From: Craterilacuibacter sp. RT1T
Lineage (GTDB): Bacteria > Pseudomonadota > Gammaproteobacteria > Burkholderiales > Chromobacteriaceae
Assembly: GCF_023502145.1 (NCBI RefSeq)
Contig: NZ_JAMFLI010000010.1
Span: 1 to 64,000, forward strand
Direction: 5' to 3'
Length of the DNA: 64,000 bases
Shown: piece after piece, positions 54,200 through 62,278 of the stretch
Layout: the number at the start of each line of letters is the position of its first letter
Position numbering within the stretch: position 1 is the first letter of the stretch
Program-made: the position numbers and the translations under genes
The notes under the pieces: generated by a model
Seen by the model: the letters and a program-made list of their open reading frames with translations, nothing else
The model's database searches: none
Told to the model about the DNA's origin: nothing

Positions 54200-55792
54200 A
54201 TGAATGCCGTGTCGAAAACCAACTATCTAACTCGCCGTTCTGGCGTTTATTACTTTCGCAGGAAAATTCCTCTAGCACTCCAGCCTACTATTGGGCGCAA
54301 GGAAGTGTGCTTCTCGCTGGGAACGAAAGACCCCAAGGAAGCGGAACGTCTTGCCCGCGAGAAAGCCGTTGAGATTGATCGTGAGTGGGCATCCATTCAG
54401 CAGTCCATCACCACTCCAGCCATACCAGCTTCGGAACTAACTCTCTCCCATTACGAGCAGATACAGCAGACGTTCAGTAATGCCGTACTTTCGTTCATGG
54501 AATCGCGGAAAGTCCAAGGGATCAGCGATGCTGAGTACGACGAGTTCGAGACACTGCTAGCTGCCGTTGATAGCGCCTCGCGCAAGCAGTTCACCCGTGG
54601 CAACTTTCGGGCAGTGGCGGCTGTATTGGAAGCATGGGCAGGCGTACTACATATCACCCTTCCTGATCGGGAAACGCCTGCGTACAGGGAAACGTTGCTG
54701 AACATATCCAAAGCGATGCGCCATACCATCCAGCAAGCCAAAGCCCTACATGCTGGCGATCTGGTGCCTATCCCTCCCCGCCCGGCACATACGGCGCTTA
54801 ACGTCGATCCAGCAGTATCGTCCACGAATGAAACCTCTTGGCCTGTCCTGCTTGAACGTTGGGCTAACGAGCGGGCACCAAGGAGCAAAACCCTAGCAGA
54901 ATGGCAACTGTACGTTGGTCGCTTCGCTGACTTGAACCCGGACATCTCCATCGAACAAACCGAGAAGCGCCATGTGGTTGCCTTCAAGGACTGGTTAGTT
55001 GCCAAGGACTACTCCCCGGCCACGGTGGAGAAGCATCTGACAGCGATCAGAAGCCTGCTCGGCTGGGCACTGGATAACGACATCATCACCCGCAACCCGG
55101 CCACTGGGGTGCGCATCGCGAAGGCCACAAACAGCGCCCCAAGCAGGCAACCGTATTCACTTGAAGACCTGAACGCCATCTTCAGCACAGCCATCTTCCG
55201 CGAGGGCGAAAGACCAAAAGCCGGACGCGGGGAAGCGGCCTTCTGGTTGCCACTACTGGGACTGTTCACGGGTGCCCGCTTGGAAGAGTTGGGTCAGCTA
55301 CTTTGTGCCGATGTCCGCGAACGCGATCAGGTACATTTCATCGCCATTTCGGATGCCGAAGAAGGTCAGAGCGTCAAAACCAACTCGTCTCGCCGCTTCA
55401 TCCCCCTACACCCGGAACTGCTGCGCTTGGGGTTCTTGGACTATGTTGCTGACCAACGCGAGCAAGGACACCAGCGACTATTCCATTTGCTTGATGCTGG
55501 CAAACATGGTGCGTACACTGTCATGTGGTCGAAGTGGTACGGTCGCTTCGCTCGCAAGCCTCCGCTAAACATGCCCTCGACCAAGGTCTTCCATTCGTTC
55601 CGGCACACATTCAAAGATGCAGCTCGCAACTCAGGCATCCCGAAGGACGTACATGATGCGTTCACTGGACACAGTTCGGGAGACGTAGGCTCGACCTACG
55701 GTAACGGTCACTCGTTGCAATCGCTGGCTACGTGGATGGTGAAACTGGAATACCCCGGGCTGCAACTCGACTTCACTGGGCGACCTATGTGA
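54200..55792 (+). CDS. Tyrosine recombinase/integrase of element 2
   Basis: The 530-residue protein begins with a DUF6538-like strand region (MNAVSKTNYLTRRSGVYYFR, LGTKDPKEAERLAREKA), has a SAM-like core-binding domain at about 210-300, and a catalytic domain with Arg near 359 (GARLEELGQLL). His-x-x-Arg lies near 464 (HSFRHTFKDAARNSGIP), and HSSGDVGSTYG carries the probable nucleophile Tyr near 500. It is unrelated in detail to integrase 1, so two different integrases share the same tRNA site. There is no good ribosome-binding site at ATG 54200. Confidence 0.9.
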   Translation: MNAVSKTNYLTRRSGVYYFRRKIPLALQPTIGRKEVCFSLGTKDPKEAERLAREKAVEIDREWASIQQSITTPAIPASELTLSHYEQIQQTFSNAVLSFMESRKVQGISDAEYDEFETLLAAVDSASRKQFTRGNFRAVAAVLEAWAGVLHITLPDRETPAYRETLLNISKAMRHTIQQAKALHAGDLVPIPPRPAHTALNVDPAVSSTNETSWPVLLERWANERAPRSKTLAEWQLYVGRFADLNPDISIEQTEKRHVVAFKDWLVAKDYSPATVEKHLTAIRSLLGWALDNDIITRNPATGVRIAKATNSAPSRQPYSLEDLNAIFSTAIFREGERPKAGRGEAAFWLPLLGLFTGARLEELGQLLCADVRERDQVHFIAISDAEEGQSVKTNSSRRFIPLHPELLRLGFLDYVADQREQGHQRLFHLLDAGKHGAYTVMWSKWYGRFARKPPLNMPSTKVFHSFRHTFKDAARNSGIPKDVHDAFTGHSSGDVGSTYGNGHSLQSLATWMVKLEYPGLQLDFTGRPM

Positions 55793-55985
55793 GGCCAACA
55801 AATGGTAATCGACCACAACCGGTCTTTGCGATTATTTCACCTCCTAGAAACAATTAATCATTGTTTTTGGGCTCATGTAGAAAAGCAATTTCTTTGCTGG
55901 ATACATTCCAACTCAAGCATAAATTACTTACACATACATGCAAGCATAAATATAGGTTATGTTTAATAACCGCTAGGAACATTAT

Positions 55986-56570
55986 ATGGACATGCTTACC
56001 TTTTTATCAAAACTTGTAGAAGCGATAGCTTGGCCTGTAGTTGCGGTCATTTGCTTATTCTCGCTAAAAGAACAGCTTCTTCAGCTTTCACCATTACTTC
56101 GACGCCTCAAGTACAAAGAGTTTGAGGCTGAGTTTGGCGAGGGAGTCAGAGAGGTAAGCGAAAAGCTAACTGAAAAGGAAATATCTTCAACAATTTCTAC
56201 ATCGACAGAGGAAATTACAGCTTCTGAAAACACACGAAACCATTTAATTAGACTGGCGGAAATCGCACCCCGCGCGGCCATTCTTGAAGCTTGGCTGAAG
56301 ATAGAGCATTCTGCCCAACGCCTAATTCGCTCTCATGAGACAGCCGAACACAGGACTATTCGTACAATGGGGCCAGGAATTAATCTTGATCTCATATATA
56401 AAACAGGAGTGGTAACAAATGAGCAGCTCGATAGTTTCAAAATGCTTCGAGGACTAAGAAACAAAGTCATTCATTTTTCGGAGGTGGCATTACCACTCGA
56501 TGAGGTACTTGAATACATAGACCTAGCTCTTTCCCTATCAAGGCAGTTTGACAAAGCCACCAAGTGCTAG
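55986..56570 (+). CDS. Membrane-anchored HEPN-like protein, unknown
   Basis: The 194-residue protein has one N-terminal membrane helix (AIAWPVVAVICLFSL, about 13-27), a charged coiled-coil-like linker (FEAEFGEGVREVSEKLTEKE) and a helical C-terminal domain with LRGLRNKVIHF, an R-N-x-x-x-H motif typical of HEPN domains. HEPN proteins are often RNases in defence or toxin systems; others are inactive scaffolds. A+T-rich compared with the chromosome. A second HEPN-type gene follows 95 bp downstream on the same strand, suggesting a joint function. Confidence 0.68.
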   Translation: MDMLTFLSKLVEAIAWPVVAVICLFSLKEQLLQLSPLLRRLKYKEFEAEFGEGVREVSEKLTEKEISSTISTSTEEITASENTRNHLIRLAEIAPRAAILEAWLKIEHSAQRLIRSHETAEHRTIRTMGPGINLDLIYKTGVVTNEQLDSFKMLRGLRNKVIHFSEVALPLDEVLEYIDLALSLSRQFDKATKC

Positions 56571-56665
56571 CATGGCATTCAATATAACTTCCCTTCGATA
56601 GATAAAAGCTGCGCAACAGCGCCATACAGCAAATAAATTCAGACGAACACATAAGAAACCGCCCA

Positions 56666-57328
56666 ATGATTAACAAGTTATCACGTCGCTTTCATGAGCT
56701 TGAACAACAACTTGAGGCTATTGGAGCGACGCAGCACGTGACCAATAGTGAGATATTCGGCTCGACTAAAAAGGTAGATTTTGACTCTCTATCAGAGTGG
56801 CAGATTAAAACGAAAAACTTGCTAGTTAAGTCTTGTGGAGCCGATTCAGAACATTACAAAGCGTTTATCAGGGCTGAAGTTCCACGCACGGTCGATTCTT
56901 CGCTTTCAATATACAAAAGAGTCAGAGCAGTATTTCGTGCCGCCAAAGAAGATTTCGACGGTGGCTACCTATCTTCCATGAAGTCACTTGTACAAGCAGA
57001 GGTTTTTAATAGCGAACTTGAACAGGCCACAGAACTTCTATCAAAAGGATATAAACTAGCAGCCGCAGTTATTGCTGGCGTCGTTCTTGAAACAGGAATC
57101 AGGGAAATTTGTGACAGACACAACATCGCCCATGCCAAGCTTGACAAGATGAATTCAGATCTGGCCCAAAAAGGCGTGTACAGCAAGCTCCAACAAAAAA
57201 GAATAACTGCCTTGGCAGATATACGAAACAGCGCAGCACATGGCAAACCGGAAGAGTTCTCCGATGATGACGTTTTAGTAATGATTAGAGATGTTGAGTC
57301 GTTCTTGTCGAATCACATTGAAGAATAG
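56666..57328 (+). CDS. DUF4145/HEPN-like soluble protein, unknown
   Basis: The 220-residue protein has a helical N-terminal region and a C-terminal DUF4145-like domain: LLSKGYKLAAAVIAGVVLE, TGIREICDRHNI, then ADIRNSAAHGKPEEFSDDDV with the R-N-x-x-x-H signature. DUF4145 is a HEPN-related domain found near restriction and defence genes. No membrane segment. It follows the membrane-anchored HEPN gene in the same orientation; together they form the cargo of element 2. Confidence 0.72.
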   Translation: MINKLSRRFHELEQQLEAIGATQHVTNSEIFGSTKKVDFDSLSEWQIKTKNLLVKSCGADSEHYKAFIRAEVPRTVDSSLSIYKRVRAVFRAAKEDFDGGYLSSMKSLVQAEVFNSELEQATELLSKGYKLAAAVIAGVVLETGIREICDRHNIAHAKLDKMNSDLAQKGVYSKLQQKRITALADIRNSAAHGKPEEFSDDDVLVMIRDVESFLSNHIEE

Positions 57329-57708
57329 CTCAGCTCGAATTTTACCTAACAATTTGTAGAGAGAGCCGATTTATACACAGAGTATTGCAAATCACATCCA
57401 CAGCGGCTCCGACTGCCCCTCATGCCAAATACTCCTGAACGTCCGCATCTTCGAGTTGACGAGTGCCGCTATGGATCGGTATGAGTCACCCATGGCTGGA
57501 TCGTACAGGCCGATGAAACTGACCAATCAGATGAAATTGGATTATATAGCCATCGATTCGGCGTCCATTCCCACTATTAGTGGACACCAAGTAAACCGCA
57601 AAAACACCCACCAAAACACCATAAATATTGACTTTAAGAGCTTCCTTCAGGCAAATAAGAGTCAGAAATACTCATACTTAGCATTTTGGCATGAAAATGT
57701 AGCTCACT
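57329..57708. other. Intergenic region of element 2
   Basis: 380 bp between convergent genes. A plus-strand frame of 88 codons at 57456-57722 has no ribosome-binding site or recognisable domain. Nothing else is supported. Confidence 0.5.
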
Positions 57709-58614
57709 TCAAAAGTCCCTGATACGCTGGTTCTCTTCCGTATCTTCGATCCACACTTCATCCCATTCACAGATGCGTACTTCAACTCGGGTTCGCAGTT
57801 CTTGACCATCCTCTTCCAGTGGTTCCCTCAGTGCCCTGTGCAGCGCCATTTCGGCCTGCTTGAGGAACCATTCAGGCTCGCCCTTCTCGGCATATTCGAT
57901 GATCTGCTCCCGCCACTTTTTGAGCAGTGCATCTGCAACAGGGTGCTCCTGCTCGGGCAACTCAAAGTCCTCACCGCCTCGCAACAGCTTCTTGATTTCC
58001 TTACGCCACAACCGATGATCACCATCCTTGCCGTAGTCCGACTGGGGTTCTCCCAACAGATTCCCCTCGCGGATCTGCTTCAGGACATCCCGCATCTTAC
58101 TGACTTGGCTTTTACTGATTCTCAGCTCCAGTGCAGCCTCCCGCAGCGACAGACCATCAACAGCGCCTTCAGCAATACGCTCCCACGCACTCTGCACGGT
58201 CTCGCTCTTGGTCATGCCTAGCTTCGGCTCGGTGTTGTTCTGGTGAGCTATCAGCCTTGCCTTTTCGAGTCCGCCCTCGATGACCACAACAGGCACCTTG
58301 TAATCTGACCGCTTGGTGTGCCGTTTGTACGCCTCGTAGCGATGGAACCCATCAGTCAGAACGTAGGGCTTTAGCGGGTTCTGGTCATTGATGACAACCT
58401 GTAGCGGCTTCTTGAATCGGGTTGCCTTGTCGCTGGTCTTAAGCTCCTTCAGCAGTTCCTCGATGTGGCGCTCCTCGTCAGCAGGACGGGTGTTCTTCTC
58501 GTTCCACTTCAGCGCATCCGGGTTCCGGATCTGGTTGCTGATATGTGCGTCAATCTCGTCAATACGTACCGACTTGATGTTGTGCTTGCCGCTCTTCTTC
58601 ACTTTGCTGCTCAT
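57709..58614 (-). CDS. ParB-like (sulfiredoxin-fold) domain protein
   Basis: The 301-residue protein has an N-terminal ParB/Spo0J-like nuclease-fold region (KSVRIDEIDAHISNQIRNP; KPYVLTDGFHRYEAYKRH). A helix-turn-helix follows (LSLREAALELRISKSQVSKM) and a charged C-terminal half. The fold binds CTP or DNA in chromosome segregation proteins and acts as a nuclease in others. No ParA is nearby. Its start overlaps the serine recombinase stop by four bases, so the two are one operon; it may regulate or assist recombination. Confidence 0.78.
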   Translation of the reverse strand: MSSKVKKSGKHNIKSVRIDEIDAHISNQIRNPDALKWNEKNTRPADEERHIEELLKELKTSDKATRFKKPLQVVINDQNPLKPYVLTDGFHRYEAYKRHTKRSDYKVPVVVIEGGLEKARLIAHQNNTEPKLGMTKSETVQSAWERIAEGAVDGLSLREAALELRISKSQVSKMRDVLKQIREGNLLGEPQSDYGKDGDHRLWRKEIKKLLRGGEDFELPEQEHPVADALLKKWREQIIEYAEKGEPEWFLKQAEMALHRALREPLEEDGQELRTRVEVRICEWDEVWIEDTEENQRIRDF

Positions 58615-59195
58615 TTCGCTACCTTCTTTCCTGCTGCAATATCGCGAGTCCTGATGACCGTAGCCCGTGCAACGCCTAAGGCTTTAGCGGTCTTGCTCAC
58701 GTTCCCTTCGTTGGCCTGTAGCGTGCTCAGAATGACCTCGAGGCTCACTTTGCGGGGTCTACCCATGTGCTTTCCTTCAGCCCGTGCTCGCGCCATTCCT
58801 GCGTCCCTACGCTCGGCAATGATCGCCTTTTCCATCTGGGCGAGTGCCGCAAGCATGGTCAGCATCATTTGGCCTTGTGGCGTGGTCAGATCGAAGTCCT
58901 CCCGCAAGCTGTGAACCTTGACGCCCTTGGCCTTGAGCGTTTCCACGGTAGCTAAGACGTCGATGGTGTTCCGTCCGAGCCGGTCGATGGCGCTCACGTA
59001 GAGGTGATCCCCCTCGCGGATGTATTCCAACATCGCTTTGAACTGTGGCCGCTCCTTCGCACCGGTCGCCCCGCTCACGGCCTCGTCTGCAAATTCCTTG
59101 TCGATGATGACGCCACTCTTGGTCTCAATCTCCAACCGCTGATTGGCCGTGGTCTGGTCGTCGGTAGAGACCCGAAGGTATGTGATATTCGCCAT
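58611..59195 (-). CDS. Serine recombinase (resolvase/invertase)
   Basis: The 194-residue small serine recombinase has the catalytic serine in TYLRVSTDDQTTANQ, the conserved arginines in SAIDRLGRNTIDV and AEGKHMGRPRKVS, the E-helix in LAALAQMEKAIIAERRDAG, and a C-terminal helix-turn-helix (GNVSKTAKALGVARATV). It could resolve, invert or excise parts of the element. It is the first gene of the leftward pair with the ParB-like gene. Confidence 0.9.
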   Translation of the reverse strand: MANITYLRVSTDDQTTANQRLEIETKSGVIIDKEFADEAVSGATGAKERPQFKAMLEYIREGDHLYVSAIDRLGRNTIDVLATVETLKAKGVKVHSLREDFDLTTPQGQMMLTMLAALAQMEKAIIAERRDAGMARARAEGKHMGRPRKVSLEVILSTLQANEGNVSKTAKALGVARATVIRTRDIAAGKKVAK

Positions 59196-59793
59196 TGTTC
59201 TACCCCTCCCCTGTTGGTGTGTAACAAAAGATGGTTTTAATTATCCAACAGTGAACACAAGTCGTCAAACTACTTTCGAACATAGCAAACTGGGGCACTT
59301 CAGAGGGTGTGCAAAAGGAAATCCTTTCCAACAGTAGACCATGCCCAAACCATGACCTCGCTACGGGTGTGGCATGGGATTGCGGTTAAAGGATCAGGTG
59401 GGGGGGGGTGCCTGTTAGGCCGGTACGGGGGGCAATGGCTAGTGCTTCCTACATTAATAAGGCTTCATAAATTTTTACCATATTTCAAGGACACCCAGCC
59501 CCTCCCCCCTCATCTGTTACTTATTATACTTTTTTATATATTATTATCGTCGAATAAAGCCTCGTAACCGCTCCCTCCTGCGCTCTGCTGCATTCAGACT
59601 AAGTTGGGCACCCGAAACCATCAGAAGCTCGCAACGGGCGATTCTGTGGCCGTAGCAGTGCAAGCATTCACACCACTTCAACTTACGGTACAATCCTTCC
59701 TTTAACATACCAACCATGCCACCCAAACTGTTACACCGGCCATTGTGAGCACCCCAGTAACCGACTGATTTCAAAGGGAATGCGAGTTTACCC
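59196..59793. other. Non-coding right end of element 2
   Basis: 598 bp without a supported gene. It contains a 9-G tract (59400-59408), a T/A-rich stretch at about 59516-59550, and a TGTTACACCGG motif near 59729 that mirrors the CCGGTGTTACAC motif at the left end of the element. Confidence 0.5.
59400..59408. repeat. Homopolymer of 9 G
   Basis: Run of nine G in the non-coding right end of element 2; the third long G tract in the window. Confidence 0.65.
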
Positions 59794-59887
59794 TTCGACT
59801 CCCGCCGGGGGCACCAACAAGCAGTTCCGCAAGGTTCCAAGAAGTTCACCCAACCCGCACAACGCAAGGCTTGCGGGTTTTTTGTTG
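59794..59887 (+). repeat. attR: tRNA 3' end plus terminator copy
   Basis: Repeats 41742-41836 at almost every base, including the CCA end, the CAAGCAGTTCC stretch and the hairpin CCCGCA/TGCGGG with its T-run. It marks the right boundary of the integrated DNA. Confidence 0.9.
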
Positions 59888-60227
59888 GCCGATCGCCCCG
59901 CCCCATCCCAAGCAATAGCCCTGCCAGCCCTAAGCCCATAGCCCGCACGCAAAGCCCCATGCGCCAAGCCAAACAAGCACTTAGCAGCGCATGACGGAGG
60001 CCGGCGCAAAACCGGCCACAGTTTGGCTGAAATTATTTTCACAAAACCATTTGACCGGCCGGGACAAGGTGCGTATAAAGGTCTCCGCAAGATCTTCAAG
60101 TAGTAGATTCAAGTATCAGAGTTGTTCCTCTTTATTGCGGTACTCCATTGTTCCACTCGGTCTTCCTTGATTATTGCGCATTCGGGCTTAGGCCCATTTC
60201 TACAGATTTGTTTTAAAGGAATTCCTC
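59888..60227. other. Intergenic region and cold-shock leader
   Basis: The first ~160 bp hold no supported gene; frames here lack ribosome-binding sites. The rest is the promoter (60051-60079) and the ~140-nt untranslated leader of the cold-shock gene. Confidence 0.6.
60051..60079 (+). promoter_or_regulatory. Strong promoter of the cold-shock gene
   Basis: TTGACC (60051-60056), 17-base spacer, TATAAA (60074-60079). The leader to the ATG is about 140 nt, typical of cold-inducible cspA-like genes. Confidence 0.82.
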
Positions 60228-60431
60228 ATGGAAACCGGTACCGTTAAGTGGTTCAACGACGCAAAAGGCTTCGGCTTCATCACTCCTGATGCAGGCGGCA
60301 ACGACCTGTTTGCACACTTCTCCGAAATCCGCGCTGACGGCTTCAAGTCGCTGGCCGAAGGTCAGAAGGTTAGCTACGTATCCGGCATGGGCCAAAAAGG
60401 CCCACAGGCAACCAACATCCAGCCACTGTAA
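60228..60431 (+). CDS. Cold-shock protein (CspA family)
   Basis: The 67-residue CSD protein begins [18 protein letters not shown], has RNP1-like KGFGFI and RNP2-like LFAHFS motifs. It binds single-stranded nucleic acids and melts mRNA structure. AAGGAA six bases before ATG sets the start. Its long leader suggests post-transcriptional cold regulation. Confidence 0.96.
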   Translation: METGTVKWFNDAKGFGFITPDAGGNDLFAHFSEIRADGFKSLAEGQKVSYVSGMGQKGPQATNIQPL

Positions 60432-60452
60432 TTCGGCCCGGATTTGTTGTCT

Positions 60453-60483
60453 AAAAAAAGCCCCGCATTGCGGGGCTTTTTGT
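60453..60483 (+). terminator. Terminator of the cold-shock gene
   Basis: AAGCCCCGC (60458-60466) pairs with GCGGGGCTT (60470-60478), followed by a T-run; A-run on the left allows action on both strands. Confidence 0.88.
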
Positions 60484-60596
60484 ATGGCCAAGGCGCATGA
60501 ACATGCGCATAAAAAAGCTAAAGACATTCCCTTCCTCACAAGAAAATCCAAAACAGCTAGGCTATAGATAGAAACTCGTAAACATGAGTTTCTGCC

Positions 60597-61376
60597 ATGC
60601 CTCTCCAACATTTCCCCGCCTGGCTTCACCCGCTGGCCCTGTTCACCCTGACTCTGGGTCTCGCCTGTTTTACCTATATCCTGCTTGATCAGCGCCACCG
60701 CCCTGCCCCCATGATGGCCATCATGCGCTGGGTCTGGCCAATCAATGCACTGTGGGCCGGACCACTCGCCATCTGGGCCTACCGCCATATCGGCAATGGC
60801 GGCAAACCCCGCATCACATCGGCCCATCCCATGAAAATGGACATGTCCGCAGGCGGACACGAGATGAAGATGGATATGGGTGCCATGAAGATGGACTCTA
60901 TGAAGATGGAACACATGGACATGGGCCCTAAAAAGCCATTCTGGCAGAGCATTACCGCCGGCACCCTGCATTGCGGCGCAGGCTGTTCCCTGGCCGACCT
61001 GATCGGCCCCTGGCTGTTTCTCTTCATGCCTTTTTTGCTATGGGGCAGCCCCGTGTTCGGCGAATGGGCGCTGGACTATCTGCTGGCGCTGGCTATCGGC
61101 GTCACCTTTCAGCACGGCGGCCTGATCGGCATGGTGCCGCAACAAGGCGCCGCCCTATGGTGGCGCGCACTCAAGGTCGACTTCTTGTCGCTCAGCGCAT
61201 GGCAAGTCGGCATGTATGGCTGGATGGCCTTCGCCATTTTCTGGCTGATCGGCCCGATGCATCCCTCTGAACCCATCTTCTGGCTGATGATGCAGATCGC
61301 CATGGCTTGCGGCTTTATCACCGCCTATCCGATGAACTGGTTTCTGGTTCGCGCCGGCATCAAGACTGCCATGTAA
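60597..61376 (+). CDS. DUF4396 membrane protein with Met/His-rich loop
   Basis: The 259-residue protein has about six membrane helices. After the second helix, residues ~78-110 form a Met/Lys/Asp/His-rich segment (MKMDMSAGGHEMKMDMGAMK, then MKMEHMDMG) typical of copper-binding loops. The DUF4396 region includes GTLHCGAGCSLADLIGPWL and YPMNWFLVRAGIK. Homologues carry periplasmic metal-binding repeats; copper handling is plausible but inferred. The ribosome-binding site is weak. Confidence 0.82.
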   Translation: MPLQHFPAWLHPLALFTLTLGLACFTYILLDQRHRPAPMMAIMRWVWPINALWAGPLAIWAYRHIGNGGKPRITSAHPMKMDMSAGGHEMKMDMGAMKMDSMKMEHMDMGPKKPFWQSITAGTLHCGAGCSLADLIGPWLFLFMPFLLWGSPVFGEWALDYLLALAIGVTFQHGGLIGMVPQQGAALWWRALKVDFLSLSAWQVGMYGWMAFAIFWLIGPMHPSEPIFWLMMQIAMACGFITAYPMNWFLVRAGIKTAM

Positions 61377-61432
61377 GCGCCGTGCTGCGCCGGAAACAAG
61401 CCGTACCCGGCGCAGCGACTTGCTTTAAAATA

Positions 61433-62278
61433 ATGGGCCACACACCCGAATTGCCCGGCATGAGTCCCATTTCCTTTCCGCACGCACCCGCCCCGTTTTT
61501 CTCCACGCTGGACTGCCTGCATGCACTCACGGCTGCGCTACCGGCCTGGCCCACGCAGCAAGACTACGACCAACTGCTGGCCAGTGCGCGCCATAGCGGC
61601 ATCACGCTGCCTCCGACACTGCGTTTCGCCTGCGACCTTGAGCCTGAGGCCTATTACGAGATGCATATCGGCAGCACCGGCGAAGTCCCGACCCGCAGCG
61701 AAAACTGGCATGACTGGTTTAATGCCTTGTGCTGGCTGATCTGGCCACAGAGCAAAAGTGCACTGAATGCGCGCCATGTGCGTGCGATCGAGCGTGGCGA
61801 GGTCAAGCGCGGGCCACTCAGGGATGCGGCGACCTTGCTGGATGAGTGCGGCGTGATTGTCGCCAGCTGCCGCCCCGATCTGCTCGCGGCGCTGGATGAT
61901 ATGGACTGGCAGACGCTGTTTATCGATAACCGCGCCGCCTGGGGGCGGGAAATCGTCCCGCTGGTACTGGGCCATGCCGTATTCGAGCAGGCGCTATCAC
62001 CCCATCCGGGCTGGTGCGCCAAGGCGCTGCTGGTCGAGGTTGATGCAGACTTTTTTAGCCTGCCTCAAAGCGCACAACTGGCGGCACTGGACAGCCGGCT
62101 TGCCAGCGCGCTCAACAAGGACGACTGGCTGCATAGCCCGCGCCAGATGCCGCCCCTGCCGCTACTGGGCATTCCCAACTGGTGGGCCGCCAATCGCGAC
62201 CCGGCTTTTTATCAGGATACCGATTACTTTCGTGCCACGCGCAGGGCAAAGTCGGCCAGCGTGGTGCTTTCCAGCTGA
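61433..62278 (+). CDS. DUF3025-domain protein
   Basis: The 281-residue cytoplasmic protein fits DUF3025 (ENWHDWFNALCWLIWPQSKSALN; LFIDNRAAWGREIVPLVLGHA; LPLLGIPNWWAANRDPAFY). The family has no known function. The start is uncertain: ATG 61433 is chosen; ATG 61460 is possible, and an ORF extension into the DUF4396 gene is not credible. Its last 55 bp overlap the YihY-family gene on the opposite strand. Confidence 0.82.
   Translation: MGHTPELPGMSPISFPHAPAPFFSTLDCLHALTAALPAWPTQQDYDQLLASARHSGITLPPTLRFACDLEPEAYYEMHIGSTGEVPTRSENWHDWFNALCWLIWPQSKSALNARHVRAIERGEVKRGPLRDAATLLDECGVIVASCRPDLLAALDDMDWQTLFIDNRAAWGREIVPLVLGHAVFEQALSPHPGWCAKALLVEVDADFFSLPQSAQLAALDSRLASALNKDDWLHSPRQMPPLPLLGIPNWWAANRDPAFYQDTDYFRATRRAKSASVVLSS

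Larger units (their letters stand above)
54086..59887. mobile_element. Element 2: small integrative element with HEPN genes
   Basis: Bounded by the internal att (54086) and attR (59794-59887). It carries a tyrosine recombinase, two HEPN/DUF4145-like genes, a ParB-like gene and a serine recombinase. No replication, capsid or transfer genes are seen, so its mobility rests on the recombinases. Confidence 0.8.

Noticed and set aside
57456-57722. An 88-codon plus-strand gene between the HEPN and ParB-like genes
   Set aside because: There is no ribosome-binding site, no domain, and it runs into the end of the ParB-like gene.
59544-60099. Two overlapping minus-strand frames across attR
   Set aside because: They cross the tRNA-terminator repeat and the element boundary, have no expression signals and overlap each other.
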